In this document: positions 18,214 to 28,018 of the stretch, piece by piece | Layout: each line of letters begins with the position of its first letter | Numbering within the stretch: position 1 is the first letter of the stretch | DNA from: Pseudomonas sp. MUP55 | Lineage (GTDB): Bacteria > Pseudomonadota > Gammaproteobacteria > Pseudomonadales > Pseudomonadaceae | Direction: 5' to 3' | Assembly: GCF_034043515.1 (NCBI RefSeq) | Contig: NZ_CP138214.1 | Location: 3,720,001-3,784,000 of the forward strand | Length of the DNA stretch: 64,000 nucleotides | Notes under the pieces: model-generated | What the model was told of the DNA's origin: nothing | Seen by the model: the letters and a program-made list of their open reading frames with translations, nothing else | Databases searched by the model: none | Program-made: the position numbers and the translations under genes

Positions 18214-19188
18214 TTATCGATGGCGCTGACGGCTGATAAAGATCGCCAGCAAAATGATCCCGCCCTTGATCACGCTCTGGACGTAAGGCGATACGCCGAG
18301 CATGTTCAAGCCGTTGTTCAATACGCCCAGGAGCATGGCGCCCAGCAGCGTGCCGACGATGACGCCGCGCCCGCCGGCAATCGACGCACCGCCCAGTACC
18401 ACGGCGGCAATCGCATCCAGCTCGAACGACACGCCGGCATTCGGCTGGCCGCTCATCAAGCGCGAAGTCAGCACCAGCCCGGCAATCGCGGCGGTGAGGC
18501 CGCTGATGCCGTACACCAGCAGCTTGAAGCGCGCCGCGCGCACCCCGGACAAGCGCACCGCCTCTTCATTGCCGCCGATGGCGTAGATGTAGCGACCGAT
18601 GCGGGTGTGCTGCAGCAGCACATAGGCGGCCAGATAGGTGAGCAACATGATCAGGATCGGCACCTGCATGCCGAAAACGCTGGCGCGGCCGAAGAAGGCG
18701 AACCACTCCGGCAGCCCGGAAATCGGATAGCCGTCGGTGTACATCAGCCCCAGGCCACGGGCGATGCCCATGGTCGCCAGGGTCACGATGATCGGCGGCA
18801 TATGCAGGTAGGCCACGAACAGGCCATTGCCGATACCGAAGGCCACGCCCACCAGCATCCCGGCGCCGATGGCCAGGCCTGGCGGTACGCCGGCGACCAT
18901 CAAGCCGGCCGTGAGCGTGCCGGACAACGCCATCACCGGCCCCACCGACAAGTCGATGCCACCGGTGAGGATCACGCAGGTCATGCCCACCGCGATAATC
19001 GCGTTGATCGACACCTGGCGGGCAATGTTCGACAGGTTGCTGGCGGTGAGAAAGGTGTCGCTGGCGAGGATCATCACCAGAGTCACCACCACCAGGCCCA
19101 CGAAGGGATAGAACGCCGGCGAGCGCAGCAACCGCGCCAGGTTCAGGCGCAACCGGCTGCCGGCTGCGGTGTTAATGGACGTATTCAC
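18214..19188 (-). CDS. Ribose-type (RbsC) ABC transporter permease
   Basis: 324 residues, eight or more hydrophobic segments, with the RbsC signature [15 protein letters not shown] and the EAA-like region [18 protein letters not shown]. The open frame reaches further upstream inside the ATPase gene. GTG 19188 is preceded by CAGGGGG at good spacing and gives an N-T-S-I-N start, so it is the likelier start; ATG 19206 is the alternative. It overlaps the ATPase stop by 17 bp. Confidence 0.87.
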   Translation of the reverse strand: MNTSINTAAGSRLRLNLARLLRSPAFYPFVGLVVVTLVMILASDTFLTASNLSNIARQVSINAIIAVGMTCVILTGGIDLSVGPVMALSGTLTAGLMVAGVPPGLAIGAGMLVGVAFGIGNGLFVAYLHMPPIIVTLATMGIARGLGLMYTDGYPISGLPEWFAFFGRASVFGMQVPILIMLLTYLAAYVLLQHTRIGRYIYAIGGNEEAVRLSGVRAARFKLLVYGISGLTAAIAGLVLTSRLMSGQPNAGVSFELDAIAAVVLGGASIAGGRGVIVGTLLGAMLLGVLNNGLNMLGVSPYVQSVIKGGIILLAIFISRQRHR

Positions 19189-20680
19189 TTGAGCCCCCTG
19201 TTGCATGGCGCATGACCTCTTGAGGATTGACGGCGGACGCTTCCAGGACCTTGACGATCGCGCCCTTGTGGAACACCGCGACGCGGTCACACATGCCGAT
19301 GACTTCCGGCAGTTCGGAGGAAATCATGATGATTGCGTAGCCCTGTTCGGTGAGGCTGCGCATCAGCGCGTAGATCTGTGCCTTGGCGCCGACGTCGACG
19401 CCACGGGTGGGTTCGTCGAACACCAGCACGTCGCAGTGGTGGTTGATCCAGCGGGCGATCACGACTTTTTGCTGGTTGCCGCCGCTGAGGTTCAATACCC
19501 GACTTTCCGCACTGGGCGCCTTGATCGACAGCTGGCGCATCAGCACTTCGACGCTGGCGCATTCCTTGGCCTTGTCGATCAGGCCGGTGGCGTTCTGGTA
19601 TTTGGGCAGGTTGTTCAACGAGATGTTTTCGCGAATGCTGAAGTCGGTGATCAGCCCTTCGCTCTTGCGACTTTCGGGCAACAGGCCGATGCCATGGGCG
19701 AGCGCCTGGGCCGGGTCGTCGAGGCTGACCTTTTCACCGCGCAGCCACACCTCTTTGCTCACCGAGGGCAGCGCGCCCATCATGCCCAGTGCCAGCTCGG
19801 TACGGCCGGAGCCGACCAATCCGGCAAAGCCAAGGATTTCGCCCTGGTGCAAGTCGAAGCGGTTGTGAGGGCCGTCACGCACCAGCTGGATGTCCTTGAC
19901 CTCCAGCAGCAACGGCCCGCGTTCAGTGGTGGGTTTGGGTGGGAAACTGCACTCCAGGCGACGGCCCACCATCATCTCGACCAAACGGTCGATATCGCTG
20001 TCGGCCACATCGGTAACGCCCACATTGCCGCCGTCGCGCAGCACGCTGATGCGGTCGCACACCTGGAAGATTTCCTCCAGATGGTGCGAGATAAAGATCA
20101 CCGCCACGCCCTGGCGCTTGAGCTCGCGCATGATCTGGAACAGCAGCTCGGCTTCGCTGGGGGTCAGGGTGGCGGTGGGCTCATCGAGCACCAGCAGGCG
20201 CGCATCCAGAGCCAGGGCCTTGGCGATTTCGACGAACTGCTGCTCGGCCACACTCAGGTGCCTGACCGCGCAATCGAGGTTGATCGACACGCCCAGACGC
20301 TTGAACAGCGCCTCGCTGGCCTCGCGCATCTCGCGTTTGCGCAACAGGCCGAAGCGGTTGCTCAGCTCATGGCCAAGGAAGATATTCTCCACCGCCGTCA
20401 GGTAGGGAATCAGGCTGAATTCCTGGAACACGATGCCGATGCCGGCCGCAATCGCATCCCGGTAGGTCGCAAATTGCCGGGCCTGGCCGTCGATCAGGAT
20501 CTGCCCTTCGTCCTGATGCTCGACGCCGCCGAGGATTTTCATCAGGGTCGATTTGCCCGCGCCATTTTCCCCCAGCAACGCGTGTATTTCGCCGCGCTCC
20601 ACTTGCAGGTTGATGGACTTGAGGGCCTGTACCCCCGGGTAACGCTTACAGATATTTTCCAGCTTCAGAAGACTGCTCAT
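19172..20680 (-). CDS. Ribose-type (RbsA) sugar ABC transporter, tandem ATP-binding protein
   Basis: 502 residues with two ABC domains. Domain 1 has [29 protein letters not shown] and [11 protein letters not shown]. Domain 2 has the usual degenerate Walker A of this family ([10 protein letters not shown]), then [14 protein letters not shown] and [12 protein letters not shown]. Starts at ATG 20680 (GAGG upstream), not at the further upstream frame opening. Works with the permease and binding protein on either side. Confidence 0.92.
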   Translation of the reverse strand: MSSLLKLENICKRYPGVQALKSINLQVERGEIHALLGENGAGKSTLMKILGGVEHQDEGQILIDGQARQFATYRDAIAAGIGIVFQEFSLIPYLTAVENIFLGHELSNRFGLLRKREMREASEALFKRLGVSINLDCAVRHLSVAEQQFVEIAKALALDARLLVLDEPTATLTPSEAELLFQIMRELKRQGVAVIFISHHLEEIFQVCDRISVLRDGGNVGVTDVADSDIDRLVEMMVGRRLECSFPPKPTTERGPLLLEVKDIQLVRDGPHNRFDLHQGEILGFAGLVGSGRTELALGMMGALPSVSKEVWLRGEKVSLDDPAQALAHGIGLLPESRKSEGLITDFSIRENISLNNLPKYQNATGLIDKAKECASVEVLMRQLSIKAPSAESRVLNLSGGNQQKVVIARWINHHCDVLVFDEPTRGVDVGAKAQIYALMRSLTEQGYAIIMISSELPEVIGMCDRVAVFHKGAIVKVLEASAVNPQEVMRHATGGSSEYVH

Positions 20681-20743
20681 ACCGCCGACCTCACACTCGG
20701 AAGGACAACCCGAGCCCCACGGCAAGCGTGGGGCACAGGCGAT

Positions 20744-21667
20744 TTACCAGCTGAAGTCCTTGGCCTTGGCCTGGTCGATCAAGGTGATGTCCACCGGCAG
20801 CGTGGCGGGCACTTGCGAGCCCCAGTGCTTGGCCAGGGCGATGCCAAGAGCCAGGCGGACCTGGTCGCGGGGGTATTGAGCGGAGGTGGCGATGAACTTG
20901 CTGCCGGGTTTCTGGATCGCCTTGATCGCTTCCGGCGCACCGTCGACGCTGACCAGCTTCACATCCAGGCCGCTGGCTTCGATGGCCGACAGCGCACCCA
21001 GGGAGCCGTTGTCATTCACGCTGAAAATGCCCTTGAGGGTGGGCTGGGCCTGCAACATGTTTTCGGTGACGGTCAGCGCCTGGTCACGTTCCTGCTTGCC
21101 GTTCTGAATGCTGACAATCTTGATGTCCGGGTGCTTGGCCACCGCCTCCTTGCAACCGCGCACGCGCTCCAGGATCGGCACCACGGCGATGCCGTCGAGG
21201 ATCGCGATGTTGCCTTTGTCGCCGATGTTTTTGGCCAGGTATTCGCAGGCCTGGAAACCGGCGTCGTAGTTTTTCGAGCCGACGAAGGAATCCAGTGGGC
21301 CATCGGCCTGGGCGTCCACCGCCACCACGACCACCCCGGCGGCATGGGCGGACTTGACCGCCGATTGCACGCCGACCGAATCGGTCGGGTTGATCAGCAG
21401 AATGTCGATGCCTTTTTGCAGCATGTCTTCAACATCACTGACTTGCTTGGACACGTCATGGCGGGCGTCGGTGATGATCAGTTTCGCACCGATGCTCGCG
21501 CCAGCTTCTTCCAGGGCGTTTTTCATGGTGACGAAATAGGGGTTGTTGATTTCCTGGAACGAGGCGCCGATGCGGATCGGTTTGGCGGCGTCGGCAAACA
21601 CCGGGCAAGCACTGCCCAGGGTGATGCTGGCAGCCAATAAACACAGGGTTTTCGGGAGCATTTTCAT
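20744..21667 (-). CDS. Ribose-type sugar/polyol ABC transporter substrate-binding protein
   Basis: 307 residues with a Sec signal peptide (LCLLAASITLGSACPVFADA). The mature protein begins KPIRIGASFQEINNPYFVTM, the RbsB-like fold, and contains VVVVAVDAQADGP and VSVNDNG-type loops for sugar binding. First gene of the minus-strand cluster importer-ATPase-permease-dehydrogenase-kinase-(array)-SDR. A LacI-type operator palindrome lies 36 bp upstream. Confidence 0.9.
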   Translation of the reverse strand: MKMLPKTLCLLAASITLGSACPVFADAAKPIRIGASFQEINNPYFVTMKNALEEAGASIGAKLIITDARHDVSKQVSDVEDMLQKGIDILLINPTDSVGVQSAVKSAHAAGVVVVAVDAQADGPLDSFVGSKNYDAGFQACEYLAKNIGDKGNIAILDGIAVVPILERVRGCKEAVAKHPDIKIVSIQNGKQERDQALTVTENMLQAQPTLKGIFSVNDNGSLGALSAIEASGLDVKLVSVDGAPEAIKAIQKPGSKFIATSAQYPRDQVRLALGIALAKHWGSQVPATLPVDITLIDQAKAKDFSW

Positions 21668-21702
21668 GGCGTGGGTCTCTGTTTTGTTTTTATTTTTAGA
21701 GC

Positions 21703-21722
21703 AAATGTTATCGTTAACATTT
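21703..21722. promoter_or_regulatory. LacI-type operator palindrome before the polyol transport operon
   Basis: AAATGTTA (21703-21710) and TAACATTT (21715-21722) are perfect 8-bp arms around TCGT. A palindrome with a central CG in the promoter region of the first operon gene is what LacI/PurR-type repressors bind. The LacI gene at 12989 is the natural candidate. Confidence 0.65.
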
Positions 21723-21783
21723 TGTCAGAAGCTAGCAAGTAAATCAGACCTGCGCAAGCCTCCACTGGTCGGTCGCGGTCAAA

Positions 21784-21872
21784 TGTGGGAGGGGGCTTGC
21801 CCCCGATAGCGGTGGTTCAGTCAGTTCATCTGTCACTGACTCACCGCCATCGGGGGCAAGCCCCCTCCCACA
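21784..21872. repeat. REPIN
   Basis: Facing REP arms tgtgggaggggg / ccccctcccaca, 89 bp, between the polyol operon promoter and the terminator of the next minus-strand gene. Confidence 0.85.
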
Positions 21873-21908
21873 GTTGTAGCGTGCCGCCTGCGAATCATGA
21901 GTGCGCCG

Positions 21909-21941
21909 CAAAAAAAAGGAGCAGCCTGTGCAGGCCGCCCC
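21909..21941 (-). terminator. Intrinsic terminator of the secreted-protein gene
   Basis: On the minus strand a GC-rich hairpin (GGGGCGGCCT / AGGCTGCTCC with G-U pairs, 4-base loop) is followed directly by a run of eight T, 20 bp after the stop of the gene ending at 21962. Confidence 0.75.
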
Positions 21942-21961
21942 TTCTGTTTCACATCACGCTG

Positions 21962-23404
21962 TCAGTGGATGATGTCCTGGGTGCAGATATGCCCCAGGCT
22001 GACGTATTGCACGCTGTCACCGCCGACGCCTACACCCGGGAACTCGGCCAGCTCGATGCGCCAGCCACCCTGGTTGTAAGTGGTTCTCCACGTGTACGGC
22101 ACGCCGGTGCTGCTGTCGTTGATCACCGTGGTGAAATCACCGAAGCAGGTGCCGATATTGGCCGTGGCCTCGGACACGCCCGCGCTGTTGGTGGTCGCCT
22201 TGTAGTCGACCCAGCGGTAGTTCAGGTCGATGAAGTGGTTATCCACGCGCAACACCGGGGTGACGCCCAGCAACGGCGCACCCGTGGTGTCCGACCACTG
22301 GGTCGACCAGTTCAACTGCCGCGCGGTTTGTGTTGCCAGCGGCATCTCGCTGACCGGCACCCGCACGATGTTGTCGCCTTTCACACTGCTGGTGTTCAGG
22401 CGCGGCGTGGACCCCAGGCTCAACTGGTAGTACTTGCTCGGGTCCTGCGCCACCGCTGGGTTGGCCCGCACACGCACCTTTACGGTGGTGCCCGGCGCGA
22501 CGCTCGGGTAAGTCGAGGTGGAACCCGCTGGCACGGTGACCCAATTGGCGCCATCGAAGCGGTCGAAGATCCACTGGTCACGGCTGCCGTTTTCGTCGCC
22601 CGCCAGGTACAGGCTCACGCTTTGGCCACGCACCGCCTTGAAGTCGAAGTAATCGACATCATCGACGCTGTCGAGGTTACCGCTGACCTTGTTCATCGAG
22701 TCCGGCAATACGAACGCTGTTTGCGCGCTGTCGTTGGGCTCGAACGCATCGATGTTGCTGTCTACCGCCACGCCAAAACTGAACTGCGCGTTGTCGGCGA
22801 CCTTGGCCACCATGTACCAGTAATAGTCGCCGGCCGGCAGTACACCGTTGAGGTATTCGTCCGCGTTGCCTGCGGCATCGGAAGACCCCACCACACTCAG
22901 GTTGCCCTGGCCGTCATCCTGAAACAGGGTCAGCGACATATCCGCCCCTGCGCTCTGGTTGACCAGTTGCACCTGCACCCGCGCGTTTTGCGGCAGGTTG
23001 AAATGGTAGGCGAACTCGTTGCCGGTCTGCACCGCATCGATGGTGTAGAGCGTGTTGATATCCAGGGTAGGAAACAGCGGTTCAAACGCCGCAGCGGCCG
23101 CGCTTTTCGAAGCGCCCTGCGCCGGTTTTTTCAGCTCGCTGACCACGCTGTCGAACGGCGCGGACTTGATGGCTTGGGGCACGGCCTTGGATTGACCGCT
23201 CTTGGCCGCCAGGAGTTTGTGCTTGAGCGCGGACGAAACCTTCGCCGCGTCCAGCTTGCCACCGGATTTGAGCGCTTTTTCCGCGGCCTGTTTTGCCGCT
23301 GCGGCACTGAGTGTGCGAGGCGCTTGATCAGCGAGGGAGAAGGCCGAAACGAAGCAGGAGGCCATCATGGCCGCACCTAGCATAAGGGCTTTTTTCGATT
23401 TCAT
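21962..23404 (-). CDS. Secreted protein with PPC-like beta domains, function unknown
   Basis: 480 residues from ATG 23404 (a start four codons earlier is also possible). A signal peptide (ALMLGAAMMASCFVSAFSLA) leads into an alanine/lysine-rich linker of about 90 residues. Two beta-rich segments resemble bacterial pre-peptidase C-terminal (PPC) domains: PLFPTLDINTLYTIDAV...GDYYWYMVAKV and DAFEPNDSAQTAFVL...DVDYFDFKAVRGQSVSLYL. The C-terminal 150 residues have two cysteines (IGTCFGDF, GHICTQD) that may form a disulfide. No protease catalytic site is visible. Probably exported; its own terminator lies just downstream. I do not recognise a named function. Confidence 0.7.
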   Translation of the reverse strand: MKSKKALMLGAAMMASCFVSAFSLADQAPRTLSAAAAKQAAEKALKSGGKLDAAKVSSALKHKLLAAKSGQSKAVPQAIKSAPFDSVVSELKKPAQGASKSAAAAAFEPLFPTLDINTLYTIDAVQTGNEFAYHFNLPQNARVQVQLVNQSAGADMSLTLFQDDGQGNLSVVGSSDAAGNADEYLNGVLPAGDYYWYMVAKVADNAQFSFGVAVDSNIDAFEPNDSAQTAFVLPDSMNKVSGNLDSVDDVDYFDFKAVRGQSVSLYLAGDENGSRDQWIFDRFDGANWVTVPAGSTSTYPSVAPGTTVKVRVRANPAVAQDPSKYYQLSLGSTPRLNTSSVKGDNIVRVPVSEMPLATQTARQLNWSTQWSDTTGAPLLGVTPVLRVDNHFIDLNYRWVDYKATTNSAGVSEATANIGTCFGDFTTVINDSSTGVPYTWRTTYNQGGWRIELAEFPGVGVGGDSVQYVSLGHICTQDIIH

Positions 23405-23551
23405 TTTTTTATCCATCCATAGTTAAAAAATTGAAGCTCAGGTAACCGGTGACATCCGGTCACCTGGGATGGAATGTAGGACGATACTGTTTATATGTAC
23501 AGTACTTTCTGAAAATTTTGTTGATCTAACCAAGGGCGTCATAAAACGTCC

Positions 23552-24616
23552 CTAGTACCCCGTCATCTCCAGATACCCCACCCCACCGTCAAATTTCACC
23601 GGTCCTTCCCAGTAGGGAATTGCCAGGTTCATCCACGCCTTCGGGTTGACAGCTTCGGTGGTGATGTCCAGGTGTTTGCCGGGAATTTTCAGCGACCAGC
23701 GCGTGGGGATACTGCGCCCTTCGATCTGGGTGTTGGCCAGCGGCGCGAGTTGGATATCGGCGTTGTGCAAGGTCTCGGTATGGCCTTGCGCATCGATCCA
23801 GGTGCCGGTGAGGTAGCCGCCGCCGTCCTTCTGCCGCACGCGAAACAGCATCAGGTGTTCGCCTCGGTCCAGGTGCAGGGAGAACCAGTCCCAGCCGGTC
23901 TGGCTCGCGGCCAGTGGCTGGCTGCTCCATTCGCGGTCCAGCCAGGCGGGGCCGCTGACCTGGTAGGTCTGGCCGTCGATGCTGAGGCTGCCGCTGGCGG
24001 TGAAAAACGGCTGGCTGTAGTAGTAGGACGCCTGGCCCTGGTCGGATTTGCGGCTGTAGCCGTTATCGCCCTGCAGCACCAGCGGGCGGCTGGAGGTCAA
24101 TTGCAGGTCGTAGGCGAACTGCGCGCCGCTGGCCTTGAGTTGCATGTCGGCCAACGGGCTGGCGGCGCCCGGGCGGGTGGCGAAGTTCCAGTCGTCGATC
24201 CAAGCGCCAAAGGGCCGGGCCTGCGCCCCGGCCTGGCCGACGCCGCCACGGGCGAAGCGCTCGGCGGCGTAGTGCCGGGTGGCGGAGGTGACGGCGGCAT
24301 GCCCGAGCCAAAGGGTCGAGTCGCGCCAGCCCGGTTGCGCAGGCCCCGCGTTTACGGCGTTGCGGAACAAGGTCCATTGCACACCGAAGGCATTGCCTTG
24401 GGCGTCCTTGAGGTTGGCGGTGACGTACCACCATTCGATGCGAAAGCCCGGATGCGGGCCGTGGTCTTCGGGGAAGGTGAAGACCTTGCCGGGCACCACC
24501 TGCACAAAGTCCGCCGCATCACTGCCCAGGCCGGCGAAGCCTTCTTCGGGGCGCGGTGCCTGGTCGCACGCGCTCAGCAGCAGCAAAACCGCCCACGCCA
24601 ACGCTTTAATCTTCAT
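23552..24616 (-). CDS. AttH/CrtC-like lipoprotein
   Basis: 354 residues. The lipobox LLLLSACDQ gives a lipidated cysteine. The body matches the AttH/hydroxyneurosporene-synthase-like double lipocalin fold: FPEDHGPHPGFRIEWWYVTANL and the late WLDREWSSQPL are characteristic. It overlaps the end of the permease gene by 11 bp and starts at ATG 24616 (GAGGA upstream), completing an ATPase-permease-lipoprotein operon of the AttEFGH type. The substrate of these systems is not established. Confidence 0.8.
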   Translation of the reverse strand: MKIKALAWAVLLLLSACDQAPRPEEGFAGLGSDAADFVQVVPGKVFTFPEDHGPHPGFRIEWWYVTANLKDAQGNAFGVQWTLFRNAVNAGPAQPGWRDSTLWLGHAAVTSATRHYAAERFARGGVGQAGAQARPFGAWIDDWNFATRPGAASPLADMQLKASGAQFAYDLQLTSSRPLVLQGDNGYSRKSDQGQASYYYSQPFFTASGSLSIDGQTYQVSGPAWLDREWSSQPLAASQTGWDWFSLHLDRGEHLMLFRVRQKDGGGYLTGTWIDAQGHTETLHNADIQLAPLANTQIEGRSIPTRWSLKIPGKHLDITTEAVNPKAWMNLAIPYWEGPVKFDGGVGYLEMTGY

Positions 24617-27068
24617 GGGCAAACGTCCTCAACAAGTCCGCCGGGCGGCTTCGATACAGTTGCCACAACGGCCAGGCCGAGGCGAGCAACGTGGCAAGCA
24701 TCGCCAGCCCCATCAACTGCGCCAGTTGCCACGGGAACACCTGCAACGGCAGGCGCCAGCCAAAGGCTTGCACGTTGATCACCGCATCCAGGCACCACGC
24801 CAGCAGCAGACCCAATGGCAACGCCAGCACCAGGGTGAGTACCGCCAGCAGCCAGGTCTGGCCCAGGTTCAGCAGCATCAGTTGGCGGCGCGTCACTCCC
24901 AGCGCCCACAGCGGTGCCAGTTGGCCCAGGCGGCTCTGGCTCTGGGTCAACAGGCTGATGAACAGCGCCACCCCGGCCACCCCCAGGGTCAGGCTGTTGA
25001 GCGCGGCGGTGGCGGCGAAGGTGCGTTCAAATACCTGGCTGGACCAACCCTTGAGTTGCTGTTGATCGACGATGCGGCTGTCTTCCAGGGCGAATTCTCC
25101 CTGCACCTGGGCGATCAGCGGCGGCACATCCTGGGGTGCCACGCGCAGGTTGAAGCGCACCGGCGACAGTGTCGGCCAATGCGCCAACAGGTGTTTGACG
25201 TTGACCAGCAAATGGCCCTTGGGGTTGCCGTAATCAGCGTAGATCCCGACGATCTTGGGCGTCCAAAAGCCCTGGGGCGTGGGGACTTGAACCGTATCGC
25301 CCAGGCGCACGTTCAGGCGCCGCGCCAATTGCTCGCTGAGCATCACGCTGTCGTCCTGCAGCAGGCGATCCCAGGGCGCGCTCGCCGCCTCCAGCAACGG
25401 CCAGTGCTGGCGATAGGTGGGGTCGTCGACCACGCCGAACAGCTCCGCCGGCCAGCCTTGCAGCTGCACCGCGACCTGCCAGCTGGGCAGCACTGCCTTC
25501 ACCCGCGGTTGGTGCGCCAGCCAGGCCTGCAGTTGCTCGGCCTGGGCCGGATTTTGCGGGTTGAGGTACAGCTCGGCGGTAAGGCGTTGCTCCAGCCAGT
25601 GATTGAACGTGCTGCGAAAACCCGAGGTCATGGAGCCCGCGCCGATGTTCGCCGCCAGGGCCAGCAGCAGCGCCATCAGTGCCAGGCTCAGGGCCGGCAA
25701 TTGCTGGCGACAGTCGGCGAGAAACCACTGGCCCAGCACCGAACGGCTGCGCCCCAGCACGCCCTTCAACAGCGCATTGAGCAGTACCGGCAAACCGAGG
25801 GCGGCGCCCAGCAGCAACGCCGCCATCAGCACAAACCCGGCCGCCAGACTGTTGCCCCAGCCCAGCGCTACCAAGGCGATGAGCAGGGCCACAGCCGCCA
25901 CCCAACCCTGGCGCCGCAACCAACGACCGTGGGCCTCGTGCCAGGCCTGGGCGTTGGCCAGCGCCAGCAACGGCAGGCGGGCCGCACGCCACAGGCTGCT
26001 GGCCCCGGCGAGCAACGCACCGAGCAGGCTCAAGCCCAGGCCTGCAAGCCACCACCACGGGCTCAAGCTCAGTTGGCCGGCGACTTCGGCGCCGTAAAGC
26101 CCGCGCAAGCTGGCAGCCACGTCGGGCAGCAACAGACTGGCGAGCAGGTAACCGCTGGCCACACCGAGCACGCCGCCGAGCAACGCCAGAAAGCCCAGTT
26201 CCACGCTCAGGCTGAGGATCAGCATGCGTGCGCTGACCCCGCAGGCGCGCAAGGTGCGCAGCAGGCCCCGGCGTTGCTCCAATGCCAGGCCAATGGCTGC
26301 GTGCACGATGAACAGCCCTACCACGAAGGACAAAAAGCCCAGCGCGTCGAGGTTCAGGTGAAAGCTTTCGGTGAGGCGCGACAGGTTGTTGTCGTCGCCC
26401 TGCTTGAGTTGCAGCCCGGCAGGCAGCGTGGGATGGCGGGCGGCGAAGCGATTGTCCAGCAGCAGGCGCGACAGTCGCCCCTGCAGGTTGAGCACGGGTT
26501 GGGCAAAGCCGATATCGGTGAGCAGCAGGCCGGGGGCCATGTCCGGCTGAACCTGCAACGGCGGCAGCGGGTGCCCGTCAGCGGTCAGCGGTTGTTCGCC
26601 AGCCTGCAAGCCAAGCGCCTGCAAGGTTTGCGCGGCAATCCAGGTGCGCCCCGGTGCCTCGAAGAACGCCAGCATCTGGGCCTGGCTCAGGCGTTGCCCC
26701 GCCACGCTGCCGCTGCCAGGTAACGACACCGGTTCAATGCCCATCAACTGCAGGCGCTGTTGTTCATGCCCCTTGAGCACTATGCGGCCCTGCACCACCG
26801 GTGACACCGGCCACCCGGCACGGCGCAGTTCGGCGAACCACGCCTGGGGGAATGCGGCACCGTCCGGCGCGCTCAAGCTGGCTTGTGGTTCGCCGCCGAT
26901 CAACTGGCTGGCACGCGCGTAGCCGTCGCGCGCCTGGCTGTTCAGCGCCTGCACGCCAATCAGCAGCGCGGTGGCCAACCAGAGGCCGGTCAGCACGCTG
27001 AAAAACTGCACCGGGTGGCGCCGCCAATGGCTCAACAGCGCCCGCAGCGCCCAATAGAACACCGCCAT
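24606..27068 (-). CDS. FtsX-type ABC transporter permease (AttF/G-like)
   Basis: 820 residues with two FtsX-type halves: a first helix after the N-terminus (FFSVLTGLWLATALLIGVQ), a large periplasmic domain, a helix cluster near 250-420 (FVVGLFIVHAAIGLALEQRRG, the FtsX turn), a second periplasmic domain and three last helices. LolC/E- and MacB-related exporters with two FtsX copies use a separate ATPase, and one is encoded 1 bp upstream. Likely moves lipids or lipoproteins, or exports a small molecule, together with the AttH-like lipoprotein. Confidence 0.83.
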   Translation of the reverse strand: MAVFYWALRALLSHWRRHPVQFFSVLTGLWLATALLIGVQALNSQARDGYARASQLIGGEPQASLSAPDGAAFPQAWFAELRRAGWPVSPVVQGRIVLKGHEQQRLQLMGIEPVSLPGSGSVAGQRLSQAQMLAFFEAPGRTWIAAQTLQALGLQAGEQPLTADGHPLPPLQVQPDMAPGLLLTDIGFAQPVLNLQGRLSRLLLDNRFAARHPTLPAGLQLKQGDDNNLSRLTESFHLNLDALGFLSFVVGLFIVHAAIGLALEQRRGLLRTLRACGVSARMLILSLSVELGFLALLGGVLGVASGYLLASLLLPDVAASLRGLYGAEVAGQLSLSPWWWLAGLGLSLLGALLAGASSLWRAARLPLLALANAQAWHEAHGRWLRRQGWVAAVALLIALVALGWGNSLAAGFVLMAALLLGAALGLPVLLNALLKGVLGRSRSVLGQWFLADCRQQLPALSLALMALLLALAANIGAGSMTSGFRSTFNHWLEQRLTAELYLNPQNPAQAEQLQAWLAHQPRVKAVLPSWQVAVQLQGWPAELFGVVDDPTYRQHWPLLEAASAPWDRLLQDDSVMLSEQLARRLNVRLGDTVQVPTPQGFWTPKIVGIYADYGNPKGHLLVNVKHLLAHWPTLSPVRFNLRVAPQDVPPLIAQVQGEFALEDSRIVDQQQLKGWSSQVFERTFAATAALNSLTLGVAGVALFISLLTQSQSRLGQLAPLWALGVTRRQLMLLNLGQTWLLAVLTLVLALPLGLLLAWCLDAVINVQAFGWRLPLQVFPWQLAQLMGLAMLATLLASAWPLWQLYRSRPADLLRTFAHED

Positions 27069-27069
27069 C

Positions 27070-27738
27070 TCAGCGCGGCTCCATCGGCACGACACGGCCG
27101 TGGTGCAGCACCACTTGCTGATCCAGGCGCGCGGCGAGACGTGGGCTGTGAGTGACCATCAACAGGCTGGTGGGGCTGTCGCGCAGCAGGTCGAGCAGCA
27201 GCTGCAGCACCTCGTCGCTGGTGGTTTCGTCGAGGTTGCCGGTGGGCTCGTCGGCCAACAGCAAGCCTGGACGGGACGCCAGTGCGCGCCCCACCGCCAC
27301 CCGCTGCTGCTGGCCGCCGGACAACTGCTCCGGGTAACGCTTGAGCAAGTCGCCCAGCCCCAGGCGCTCCACCAACTGCGCCTGCCACTGCGCATCGAAA
27401 CGCCCGGCCAGGCGCGCCTGGAACGCCAGGTTGTCCTCGACCCGCAAGCTGCCGATCAGGTTGAACTGCTGGAACACCAGGCCGATTTCAGTGCGTCGCC
27501 AGTGGGCCAGTTGCCCTTCGTTGAGGCGATCGAGGCGCTGGCCGCCGATCAGAATGCTGCCGCCGTCCACGCGGTCCAGCCCGGCCACCAGGTGCAGCAA
27601 CGTGCTTTTGCCGCTGCCCGACTCCCCCATCAGCGCCAGGCTGCTGCGCGCCCCCAGGTGCAGGTCGACGCCTGCCAGAACGGCCAGCGGACCTTGGGGG
27701 GTCGCGTAGTGTTTAACCACACCTTCTACCTGCAACAT
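27070..27738 (-). CDS. LolD/MacB-type ABC transporter ATP-binding protein (AttE-like)
   Basis: 222 residues. Walker A GESGSGKSTLLHLVAG, signature LSGGQQQRVAVGRAL, Walker B LLLADEPTGNLD and the switch histidine in VTHSPRLA are typical of the LolD/MacB branch. The start at 27738 gives MLQVEGVVKHY; an in-frame GTG at 27807 would add 23 residues with no homology landmarks. First gene of the operon. Confidence 0.87.
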   Translation of the reverse strand: MLQVEGVVKHYATPQGPLAVLAGVDLHLGARSSLALMGESGSGKSTLLHLVAGLDRVDGGSILIGGQRLDRLNEGQLAHWRRTEIGLVFQQFNLIGSLRVEDNLAFQARLAGRFDAQWQAQLVERLGLGDLLKRYPEQLSGGQQQRVAVGRALASRPGLLLADEPTGNLDETTSDEVLQLLLDLLRDSPTSLLMVTHSPRLAARLDQQVVLHHGRVVPMEPR

Positions 27739-28018
27739 AGGAACGCTCGGGTTAAGGACTGCAAACGAGAATAACGGCTGCGTGGCGTTCCTACGCAATT
27801 TTTTCACATTGATTTCACCGCCTGCCCACTCCGGACACTTTAAATTCTGCGCCCAGGCACCATTAACCGGACACTTTTAAGTTGGCCCACGCGATGTTTC
27901 TTAATATTCATATGTTCAGCTAAAAGACAGCAGCCGTATGACAGGCTTCTGCGCTACCAAGGCCCTCGGCCGTATAAGTTGCGTGCGTCTTTTAACAATA
28001 AAACAATCACTCGTGCCG

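Noticed and set aside
19205..24778. Long open frames antisense to the sugar ATPase, binding protein and AttH genes (e.g. 19205-21640 and 23672-24778, plus strand)
   Set aside because: GC-rich codon bias leaves the opposite strand open. Their translations are His/Gln/Gly/Ala-rich without domains, while the minus-strand genes have full motif sets.
24279..26723. 814-codon open frame antisense to the FtsX permease
   Set aside because: Shadow frame with low-complexity composition; the minus-strand permease has the membrane segments and overlaps its operon neighbours properly.
27890..27920. Possible PmrA/PhoP box upstream of the Ais-like gene
   Set aside because: Only a partial CTTAAT-like half site; too weak to call.
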